From contig QAMW01000033.1 in NCBI GenBank assembly GCA_003150235.1, positions 1-64,000 on the forward strand: a stretch of DNA of 64,000 bases, read 5' to 3'. Of this stretch, positions 7,393 to 15,079 are shown piece after piece. The position numbers were made by a program, and so were the translations under genes. The stretch comes from Bacteroidales bacterium (GTDB lineage: Bacteria; Bacteroidota; Bacteroidia; Bacteroidales; Muribaculaceae). Under the pieces are notes generated by a model that made no database searches, was not told the DNA's origin, and worked only from the letters and a program-made list of their open reading frames with translations. Each line of letters opens with the position of its first letter. The stretch's first letter is position 1.

Positions 7393-9801
7393 TCAGAACA
7401 GCAGTGCGACATTGTAGACAAGCCATGCCACAAGCCACGCCACTATTGTATTGTAAACCACTGAGAACGCCCCATATTTCCATGAGCCTGTCTCCCTCAC
7501 GATTGCCGTAACGGTAGCCATACACGGGAAATAAAGCAACACGAACACCATAAGACTCAACGCGGAGGCAGGGGTAAAGTCAGGTTTACCGGTGACCGGG
7601 TTAGGCGATGTAAGACGCGCCGAGAGTGACTTGTCATCAATCTCCTCATCACCGGTATAAAGCACACCGAGCGTCGATACAACGATTTCCTTCGCGGGTG
7701 CTCCGGCTATTGCGGCGACAGTCGAGCGCCAGTGGAAACCAAGCGGCTCCATGACGGGATTGACCGCCTTTCCCATCATTTCAAGATAAGAGTCGCGTGA
7801 TGTGTCGATTTTCGAGTCATCGCTCATCATCATAGCCTCGGTAGCCGGGGTGCTCGACTCCTCGTCATGAAGCGGGAAATAATTCAGTGCCCACACTATT
7901 ATACTTGCCACAAGGATAATGCCTCCCATCTTTTTGAGATACTGCTCTCCCTTCCCCCACATATGACGCAACGAAGCTTTCATGGTCGGGATGCGGTAAG
8001 GAGGAAGCTCCATGACAAACGGAGTCTCATCGGTCTTAAACCAGAATCTTCTGAGAAGTCGCGCGGTAAGCACGGCAACAAGGATTCCAAGAAGATACAG
8101 ACCAAGAAACACAAGACTTGCATGGCGGCTGAAGAATGTGCCTACAAGCAGCACATATACCGGCAGTCGTGCCGAACATGACATGAACGGGTTAATCAGT
8201 ATGGTGATGATGCGGCTGCTCCGGCTCTCGATAGCGCGCGCCGCCATGATGGCGGGCACATTACAGCCGAAGCCCATCACAAGAGGAATGAACGACTTTC
8301 CGTGAAGCCCAATCTTGTGCATGATCTTATCCATGATGAAAGCGGCACGTGCCATATAGCCCGAATCTTCCATAAAGGATATAAAGAAGTAGAGTATAAG
8401 GATATTGGGAAGGAACACAATCACGCCTCCCACTCCACCGATTATACCGTCGGCGACAAGGTCTTTCAACGGGCCTTCCGGCATGGTCGACTGCACGACC
8501 CCGCCAATCCAGTTGACAGCCGCCTCTATCCACTCCATCGGATAGGAACCGATTTCAAACGTACACCAGAATATAAACAACATTATAATCAGGAAAATCG
8601 GGAAGCCGAAGAGCTTGTTGGTCACAAAGGCATCGATTATACGCGTTGTCTTCGCCGTCTCCTTTGTCGACTCGGTAAGAGTCTCGGCAAGTGCGCCTGT
8701 TATGAAGCCATATTTTTCATTGGCGATAAGCGATGTTATGTCATCGTTGTTGCGCTTTTCTATAAGCCCCACCTCCTCGTCGCGCAGCTCAAACAGTTTT
8801 TTATGGTCGGGCGAATGGCTCACCATGTCATCTACCTCACGGTCGTGCTCCAGCATCTTTATGGCAAGATAACGCGGAGAAAAATGCGCGCCTATCGAGC
8901 CGTCTTTCTTGATTTCGTCTTTAATCACCTTTACACCCGCCTCTATCTCCTTGCCGAGATTGACATGAATATGGCGCACTGCCTTGTCGCGTCCCTCATA
9001 AACGCTTATCACGGTGTCAAACAGTTCATTGACGCCCTCGCCGGTACGCGACACGGTAGGTACCATCGGCACACCAATCATCTCACCAAGCAACTTATAG
9101 TCGAGTACCGCTCCGCTACGTTCAAGCTCGTCGTACATGTTGAGGGCTATCACCATCGAGCGGTCCATGTCGATAAGCTCGGTCGTGAGGTAGAGATTGC
9201 GCTCAAGGTTGGAAGCGACCACGACGTTGATTATCACATCGGGCATCTCGTTGCGCAGATAACGGCGCACATAAAGTTCCTCCGGTGAATATGACGACAA
9301 TGAATAGGTGCCGGGCAAATCAACGATGTTGAACCTGTAGCCTCCATACTCGAAATGACCTTTCTTGGCATCGACAGTCACACCGCTGTAATTGCCCACG
9401 TGTTCCTTGGAACCGGATGCGATATTAAAAAGAGAGGTCTTTCCGCAGTTTGGATTACCGATAAGCGCCACATTGATGGTTTTCATGCTTCCTTCCACAT
9501 CATGATGGATATCAGCGATCCGGTTATCCTCTTTTGGCAAACCCGACTGAGCGCCATCACTCCCGCTATCTTCCGCATTCAGAGGGAGCACCTCCACCAT
9601 ATCAGCCTCGCTGCGGCGCAACGAAAGCTCGTAACCCATTATACTGTATTTGATTGGATCTTTCAGAGGTGCATTGAGCAACACTTTTATCACCTGCCCT
9701 TTTACAAACCCCATTTCAATGACACGTTTGCGGAAAGCCCCGTGTCCCAATATCTTGACTATTATTCCTGACTCGCCTGTCTTAAGTTCCGAGAGTCTCA
9801 T
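7393..9801 (-). CDS. feoB: Ferrous iron transporter, FeoA-FeoB fusion
   Basis: An 802-aa inner-membrane Fe(II) importer. Residues 1-75 are a FeoA/SH3-like domain (RKRVIEMGFVKGQVIKV), then a linker of about 30 residues, then the FeoB G domain with G1 GNPNCGKTS, G3 DLPGTYSLSS and G4 NMYD. Next is the helical regulatory segment, then the polytopic Gate domains with the conserved PLVMGFGCNVPAIMA and FINPFMSCSARLPVY. FeoA-FeoB fusion is common in Bacteroidota. No separate feoC is nearby. A weak -7-like box (gatatttg, 9839-9846, minus) lies upstream. I see no convincing Fur site. Confidence 0.96.
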   Translation of the reverse strand: MRLSELKTGESGIIVKILGHGAFRKRVIEMGFVKGQVIKVLLNAPLKDPIKYSIMGYELSLRRSEADMVEVLPLNAEDSGSDGAQSGLPKEDNRIADIHHDVEGSMKTINVALIGNPNCGKTSLFNIASGSKEHVGNYSGVTVDAKKGHFEYGGYRFNIVDLPGTYSLSSYSPEELYVRRYLRNEMPDVIINVVVASNLERNLYLTTELIDMDRSMVIALNMYDELERSGAVLDYKLLGEMIGVPMVPTVSRTGEGVNELFDTVISVYEGRDKAVRHIHVNLGKEIEAGVKVIKDEIKKDGSIGAHFSPRYLAIKMLEHDREVDDMVSHSPDHKKLFELRDEEVGLIEKRNNDDITSLIANEKYGFITGALAETLTESTKETAKTTRIIDAFVTNKLFGFPIFLIIMLFIFWCTFEIGSYPMEWIEAAVNWIGGVVQSTMPEGPLKDLVADGIIGGVGGVIVFLPNILILYFFISFMEDSGYMARAAFIMDKIMHKIGLHGKSFIPLVMGFGCNVPAIMAARAIESRSSRIITILINPFMSCSARLPVYVLLVGTFFSRHASLVFLGLYLLGILVAVLTARLLRRFWFKTDETPFVMELPPYRIPTMKASLRHMWGKGEQYLKKMGGIILVASIIVWALNYFPLHDEESSTPATEAMMMSDDSKIDTSRDSYLEMMGKAVNPVMEPLGFHWRSTVAAIAGAPAKEIVVSTLGVLYTGDEEIDDKSLSARLTSPNPVTGKPDFTPASALSLMVFVLLYFPCMATVTAIVRETGSWKYGAFSVVYNTIVAWLVAWLVYNVALLF

Positions 9802-9961
9802 AATATGCTTGAATTTATCAGTTAATATTTTTTCAGTGCAAATATCACAATTTTATAACAAATTACGAAACAAATGCGGCATTAATTTAAAATGATTTTA
9901 AATAAGGCAGATAACCGACACCAAAAAATGCCGGACATGTCAGGCTCAACTATCACGACGG

Positions 9962-11068
9962 TTATTTCGTATCTTTACCGGCGGTATTGATGCGGTCAAT
10001 CAGGCGTTGTATGGATGGGAGAACGGGCAGCGCATTGTCCGGGATACGGAATTCCAGTTTATTATGCTCTTTGCGCTGTTCCTTGTATTCATCGACCGTG
10101 AGATAATTTATCTCGACCGGATATACCTCTACATTGCTGTCAATTTCAACCGGATTTTTTGTCTTGAAAGCTTTCTTTATCCATTTACCGCGCCCGAGGA
10201 TATTTGCTGAAGATATTTCATATAAAAAGTCATGGATAGCGTACTTACCTGAAGGATTTGCCTTGTAAGCAAAAGAAAGATTCATCTCCCTAATATCAAT
10301 AGTCAATCCAAAAAATTTAAAAACATTGGGTGAATAAACATGATTTTTATGATTGCTTAATGCATCGGAGGTGACAGTAAGAAGTTCAGGCGTTTTCTTA
10401 TAAAAAATACCGGGGGAATAACGTCCCTGCACAGTATCTGTCAAGGCTCCATTCTTAATTGTGTCAGGTTCTTCAAACACATCAACCGGCAAAGAGACAA
10501 GAAAATTCATAAATGATATATATTCGTCATCCTCAGGAGTTGCCACGCTATCGCGACCGTCAGCTCCTGTATAATGTGCAAACCGTCGCGTTCTCCTTGC
10601 AGAGGGATAGGCATCATATTTATGATATCCCTTCACCTTTGTGCCTTCATCTATGTGATATGACTCAACCATATATTCGGAATACATCTTCAGGGTGTCG
10701 CGATCAGTGGCTCCCGTACTGTATTCCCTTACATAACAGACCACGCGGGTTATAGGACGTTCACCAGGCATGACTGTGACCGGGGGCAGGTCGTATGCAG
10801 CGGCATTCATCATCAATGTATCGCCCGGTGTAGCGGCAATACCTTCCTTATATCCAAGCGAATGTATAGTCAATGGATATGACGCCTCATTCACATCCGG
10901 CGTGTTACCATCGGCATCGGTAGCCCCGAGAATCAATCCGGATGAAGAAAACACGGTAGCACCTATAACCGGACTGCCGTCAGAGCCATCTACTACAATA
11001 ACACGCCCGGCAATCATAACCGGAATAAATAGCACAGAGAACGCAATAAATGTGATTAACTTTTTCAT
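9962..11068 (-). CDS. Secreted protein with N-terminal carboxypeptidase-regulatory-like domain
   Basis: A 368-aa exported protein of unknown job. It has a signal peptide (MKKLITFIAFSVLFIPVMIAG) followed at once by a transthyretin-like CarboxypepD_reg domain (GRVIVVDGSDGSPVIGATVF, then a degraded second half with HSLGYKE), which in Bacteroidota often heads outer-membrane or surface proteins. The remaining 270 residues are mixed alpha/beta and polar, with no catalytic motif I recognise; the length is too short for a TonB-dependent barrel. Transcribed alone and divergent from RNA B and the MACPF cassette, 160 bp from the start of feoAB. Confidence 0.8.
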   Translation of the reverse strand: MKKLITFIAFSVLFIPVMIAGRVIVVDGSDGSPVIGATVFSSSGLILGATDADGNTPDVNEASYPLTIHSLGYKEGIAATPGDTLMMNAAAYDLPPVTVMPGERPITRVVCYVREYSTGATDRDTLKMYSEYMVESYHIDEGTKVKGYHKYDAYPSARRTRRFAHYTGADGRDSVATPEDDEYISFMNFLVSLPVDVFEEPDTIKNGALTDTVQGRYSPGIFYKKTPELLTVTSDALSNHKNHVYSPNVFKFFGLTIDIREMNLSFAYKANPSGKYAIHDFLYEISSANILGRGKWIKKAFKTKNPVEIDSNVEVYPVEINYLTVDEYKEQRKEHNKLEFRIPDNALPVLPSIQRLIDRINTAGKDTK

Positions 11069-11214
11069 ACGAGTAATAAATTTTCAGCAAAAATATGAGA
11101 AATATTAAATAACATTATGCAAAATTTCACAAAAGTATTTAATCTGTTCAAGACAAAGTCAAATTTGATTCAATAAAATCTTGACAAATATTTCATTTTA
11201 TTTGTTTTTCTTCG

Positions 11215-11222
11215 TATTTTTG
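11215..11222 (+). promoter_or_regulatory. -7 box for RNA B / MACPF cassette
   Basis: TATTTTTG matches TAnnTTTG. The inferred start is near 11229. No further box is visible between the RNA B terminator and the MACPF start codon, so this is the only candidate promoter for the three-gene cassette. Confidence 0.6.
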
Positions 11223-11228
11223 CATCGG

Positions 11229-11677
11229 ATTGTCATAGTCCTGTTTATAGTCGTCGAGGTCTGACGAGTTCTTTCATGATGACAAACGGGGCTGCCTACG
11301 CCGTGCATGGTATGACTGAGTCACAAAAAGACAAGCATTCCAAAGCGGGTAATGGGCAGGGAATGACATCCAGACATATTGAAGGCGTTTCCTAACGCTC
11401 TGTTTAAGGCAGTCTGTAATCTAGCAAATTAACAGTTATCATAGTCTTGAACAAAGCCAACGGCAGATGTCCTGGGTGTGATTATATCACTCTTGCGGAG
11501 TCCTCTAAGCATGGATAGTACCCGTTCCGGGTACTATAAAATGTTTTTTAAGGACTCCAATGGATATGATTATTCATATCGGCGTGGGCTCTGACGTTGT
11601 CTGTTCAACTATGATAGGCAATTGCTAGAGCCTCAGACTGTGGAACAGACAACAGATGTTTCCACGCTTTTTTTTTT
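11229..11677 (+). ncRNA. Structured leader RNA B, upstream of the MACPF cassette (paralogue of RNA A)
   Basis: A transcript of about 449 nt is inferred from promoter to U-tract (11668-11677). An 11-bp perfect stem (11596-11606 with 11643-11653), extended by GCGTGG/CCACGC (11582-11587 with 11662-11667), encloses arm 2 (11603-11640). Arm 2 also pairs with arm 1 (11410-11452) in blocks of 7, 7, 8 and 5 bp. Between the arms lies an 8-bp stem (11497-11504 with 11551-11558) holding a 10-bp, 3-nt-loop hairpin (11515-11537); the matching part of RNA A is much shorter. It shares ATATCGGCGTGGGCT (11576-11590), a GCAG..ATGTCC block, AGGCAA and GCCT with RNA A. It is not tmRNA or RNase P RNA by any hallmark I can see. 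Confidence 0.65.
11582..11677 (+). terminator. Terminator-like hairpin at the end of RNA B
   Basis: The outer stem (11582-11587 with 11662-11667) plus the 11-bp inner stem is followed directly by ten Ts. It ends 31 nt before the MACPF start codon, so expression of the cassette would need read-through or antitermination. The long loop can alternatively pair with arm 1 upstream, a possible switch. Confidence 0.6.
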
Positions 11678-11708
11678 GCCAAATATCCAATCATAAACAT
11701 ATAGTAAT

Positions 11709-14060
11709 ATGAAGAAGTTTTTTATGTTAAAAACGACGGCACTTTTTATCCCGATACTCTTTTTGAGTATTGCATTTAGTGCTTGCAAGGACGATAATCT
11801 TGAATTTATTCAAGCAGAAATTGAGTTACCTGATGACGCTAATCTCATGGAACTTGAACAATGGAGTTACTCCATTCCATTTGAAATAAAAAGCGATTCA
11901 GAGTGGGAAATCGATTTTTCGTTCGATGACGGAAAATACATCTGTTATGCCTATCCAAATAAAGGAGTCGGTAATGCCACGGTAAAAATCTGCGTCCTGG
12001 ATAACTGGACCGATTATCGACGCAACGGTGAAATGTATATCACTTTTCCCAAAGATGAAAGCAAAAACCAGGTAATAAAACTTAGTCAGAAATGTAATCT
12101 TGACAACGATGAAAATCTGACTGAGATAAAAGATGGAGACCGAATCTATGCAGTAGGTTACGGATATAACTTTTTAGGAGAATATGCCTCTGCAAATTCC
12201 GTGTCTCTAAACCCGATTGTCATGATTGACGCATGCAGTGACAGGGTGAATACAGGAGGCGTCAACGCATCATTTGAAGCCAAAACCTACTCAGGGTCAA
12301 GCGTTACTGAATTGATGAATGAATTAAATGCTGACGCAAAATTTGAAGGTAAATATTTCGGGTTCAAAGGAGAAGTCGGGGCAACCTTTGGCATGAGGGA
12401 TTTTAGCAATAAAAATAACGAGTATGCAATATCCTATGTTGAAGTGGCACAGCAGAACATATTTCTACAAATGAACCGGGATGAAATAATCATGGATTAC
12501 ATGACTGATGCCGCTTATGAGGCAATCAATGGTCTTCCTCATAAGGGTAAACGCGGGGAGATACCGACATCATATCCTTCTACTCCGGAAGGATTGAAGA
12601 AACTCGTCCAAGATTATGGCACTCACCTGATACTTAAAGCAAGGCTTGGAGGCAAATTAAAATACCGTATGACCGTTGATGTCAGTAAGGTAGAAGGTAG
12701 TTATGATTTGAAAGCTTTTGCAAACTGCAGTTACAAAAATAGTTTTATTAAAACATCAGCAAGCGTTTCTGACAGTTTACACTCATCCTATAATCAAAAC
12801 AGCAAAGCCTGCGAAGTAAAAGTTTTTGTTCAAGGGGGAGGAAAAGCTGAGGCACTCAAGTTAGGTTCAAACGGAGGTGATAATGATGCCAATCTAAAAG
12901 CCTGGCAAACATCTTTGACCGACATCAAGAATCAGACATTAGTGGGATTGGATATCAACGATGGCATGATACCTTTATATGATTTAGTTAATACCAACAT
13001 AGAAGGCGGGAAAGCTCGTTATAACGTGTTAAAGGCGTATATAACAGGCGATACGGAAGGTTTGGAAGCGGCGACTTCAGAAGCGTTAGGATTAGACCTG
13101 AATTACGAAACCGGGACCGTAGCCCATCTGAAAGAAATCCCGATTTTTGATGACAGCCATGCAAGCAACTCCCTGATAAAAGATGTCTATATACAAGGTC
13201 AGAATGTTGCACGAGTTTGTGAAGAATTCATTCCTGTGATTGACAAGACAAAGCGTGTGACTGTGATATATCCTGTCGTGTCAAACAAGGTTAAATACAA
13301 TATGGGCTACTTTGTAGGAGATGCAAAGCATAAACCGGCAAAAGTTTGTTGGGACGGGATGAGCCTAAGTGTTGTCGAATGTAAAGATCAACCCATCGGG
13401 AAAAAGAAGGAATTATATATCAGAGGTGCAGCCTTTATGGATTCAAACAAAGGTGACGAGCAGCTTGAAAGCACAGTCTCGGAATATAAATGGTCGGCTC
13501 CAGGCTACAACGGTTCATATAAATATTCACTTGTGAAAATATTTAACAAGATATGGATGAGAGAGAATTATAAAGGCAACCGTAAAGAAGATGGCGACAA
13601 ATTTGGAAACAATTATAACCTTGAGCCTGTTTGGGCTTCATGGAATGGCAGCTCCCAATGCTATTACTCCGAGGCAATGGTAATGGAAAATCCAAATTCC
13701 AGATATCCTTTTGCTCCGAAGAATTGGAGAGTTCCATACGGTGAAGATTATCAGAGTATTATCGAAACATTACAAGAAAATCAAATTCAATTATCTACTG
13801 CAAAAGCTTTCTATCCCGATTGGAGAGGAGGAATCCTCGGTTTCCATCATATCTACGTAGGACACAGATATGTTGCTGATCCGAATATAGCTTGGAATGT
13901 AGAAACGACATGGTATGCCATCATCAAGAAAAACAATTCAACCAAGTATGAATGGGATGGTGTATTTGCTTTTGATGAAAAAGAAGAGTCAGTAGGTCAG
14001 CATTGGTGGATATGGGATGACAGATGTATCCCGGTTCGTTTTGTACAAAACATACAATAA
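11709..14060 (+). CDS. MACPF-domain surface lipoprotein with BACON-like and FISUMP-like domains
   Basis: A predicted pore-forming lipoprotein of 783 aa. The lipobox ends at C26, followed by KDD, which resembles the lipoprotein export signal that sends Bacteroidota lipoproteins to the cell surface. Residues about 36-128 resemble a BACON domain (SDSEWEIDFSF, then a strand-rich end). About 150-430 is the MACPF domain, with the signature YGTH at 303-306 and GG at 314-315 (Y-G-T-H-x7-GG). The C-terminal 170 residues look like a FISUMP (TIGR02145) domain: IWMRENY, then FAPKNWRVPYGEDYQSI. MACPF proteins of Bacteroides (BSAP type) kill related strains; that role here is inference. It is AT-rich compared with flanking genes and followed by two further lipoprotein genes with overlapping ends. 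Confidence 0.88.
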   Translation: MKKFFMLKTTALFIPILFLSIAFSACKDDNLEFIQAEIELPDDANLMELEQWSYSIPFEIKSDSEWEIDFSFDDGKYICYAYPNKGVGNATVKICVLDNWTDYRRNGEMYITFPKDESKNQVIKLSQKCNLDNDENLTEIKDGDRIYAVGYGYNFLGEYASANSVSLNPIVMIDACSDRVNTGGVNASFEAKTYSGSSVTELMNELNADAKFEGKYFGFKGEVGATFGMRDFSNKNNEYAISYVEVAQQNIFLQMNRDEIIMDYMTDAAYEAINGLPHKGKRGEIPTSYPSTPEGLKKLVQDYGTHLILKARLGGKLKYRMTVDVSKVEGSYDLKAFANCSYKNSFIKTSASVSDSLHSSYNQNSKACEVKVFVQGGGKAEALKLGSNGGDNDANLKAWQTSLTDIKNQTLVGLDINDGMIPLYDLVNTNIEGGKARYNVLKAYITGDTEGLEAATSEALGLDLNYETGTVAHLKEIPIFDDSHASNSLIKDVYIQGQNVARVCEEFIPVIDKTKRVTVIYPVVSNKVKYNMGYFVGDAKHKPAKVCWDGMSLSVVECKDQPIGKKKELYIRGAAFMDSNKGDEQLESTVSEYKWSAPGYNGSYKYSLVKIFNKIWMRENYKGNRKEDGDKFGNNYNLEPVWASWNGSSQCYYSEAMVMENPNSRYPFAPKNWRVPYGEDYQSIIETLQENQIQLSTAKAFYPDWRGGILGFHHIYVGHRYVADPNIAWNVETTWYAIIKKNNSTKYEWDGVFAFDEKEESVGQHWWIWDDRCIPVRFVQNIQ

Positions 14061-15079
14061 TGCATAAGTACCTGAATTTCATTTTTGTTTTGGCAGTATT
14101 GTCTTCTTGTTCCGACAGCAAAGACAATGCTGCCGACATATTTGATACTGCTCCGATTATAACTCTTGTCACATCGACAAGCGGCGCTGGCGATAATGGT
14201 TATAACGACGGAATCATAACCGGAGTTATGAACTTCTATGAGAAAAACGATGTGAGACTCTCACTTGTACATCCTGGCAGTTTAGATGAAGCCCGTACTG
14301 TCTTACAATCCTGGATTAATAATGATAATGCTGAGCGACAACTCCTTATATTGGCAAGCAGCGAATATGAGCAAATTCTGCGAGGGGACACCCTTAAACT
14401 GGGTGGGAATAAAGACATTTTGCTTTTCGAGAGCGACCATGTCCCCAATGTGTCAACATTCCGCATCCAAAGATATGGAGCAAGTTTTTTGGCAGGTTGT
14501 ATAGCTTCACCACATGCGGAAGCTACAATAATCGGTGCACATCCAAACGAACCGATTATAACCGATGCCATCAAGGGTTTTACCGATGGTTACGAAAAAT
14601 ACAACACTGCAAAGGTAAACATAATATATCTTGCTGACGATTATTCGGGTTTTGCCATGCCGGACAGTGCATATCGTTTGGCAGGCACCTTGGGAAATTC
14701 TTTTATTTATCCATTAGCGGGAGGGTCAAACAACGGGATATATAAATATTCACGAGAAGAACCCTTCGAACTGATGCTTGTTGCAGGAATGGATGCCGAT
14801 TGCTCGGCATATAGCAACCGTATTCCATTTTCCGTAATAATAAGAACAGATAAAATCATTGGAAATTATCTTAATATGTGGTTAAGCACGCAAGAAATGC
14901 CACACCATATTGTTTATGGTCTGGAATCGGGATATATCGACATACTTGTCAGTCCGCTTTTTAATGAAATGTCTTATATTTGGGAGGACTATTACTTAAA
15001 TCCCGATTATTGGAAAGACGCTTATGACTCATACAAAGAAGAAGCACTAAAAAGGGAAAAGGAATATGAAGTTGAATAA
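14060..15079 (+). CDS. BMP/PnrA-like substrate-binding lipoprotein
   Basis: A 339-aa lipoprotein resembling the basic-membrane-protein family (PnrA/Med nucleoside-binding fold). I take the start at 14060 rather than an upstream in-frame ATG at 14024: it overlaps the MACPF stop by one base (TAATG) and gives a proper signal peptide with lipobox LSSC (C17). Family-like features are the first strand with TSTSGAGDNGYNDG, TIIGAHPNEPIITDAIKGFTDGY, then PLAGGSNNGIYKY and an AGMDADCS strand. No transporter permease is nearby, so it is more likely a sensor or binding partner than an uptake component. It overlaps the next gene by 14 bp. Confidence 0.75.
   Translation: MHKYLNFIFVLAVLSSCSDSKDNAADIFDTAPIITLVTSTSGAGDNGYNDGIITGVMNFYEKNDVRLSLVHPGSLDEARTVLQSWINNDNAERQLLILASSEYEQILRGDTLKLGGNKDILLFESDHVPNVSTFRIQRYGASFLAGCIASPHAEATIIGAHPNEPIITDAIKGFTDGYEKYNTAKVNIIYLADDYSGFAMPDSAYRLAGTLGNSFIYPLAGGSNNGIYKYSREEPFELMLVAGMDADCSAYSNRIPFSVIIRTDKIIGNYLNMWLSTQEMPHHIVYGLESGYIDILVSPLFNEMSYIWEDYYLNPDYWKDAYDSYKEEALKREKEYEVE

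Noticed and set aside
8302..9288. 328-codon plus-strand ORF within feoAB
   Set aside because: Antisense to a secure FeoA-FeoB coding sequence; His/Arg-rich composition typical of a shadow frame.
11229..11677. tmRNA, RNase P RNA or retron msr-msd at RNA B
   Set aside because: No tRNA-like ends or tag ORF, no RNase P conserved core, and no reverse transcriptase nearby.
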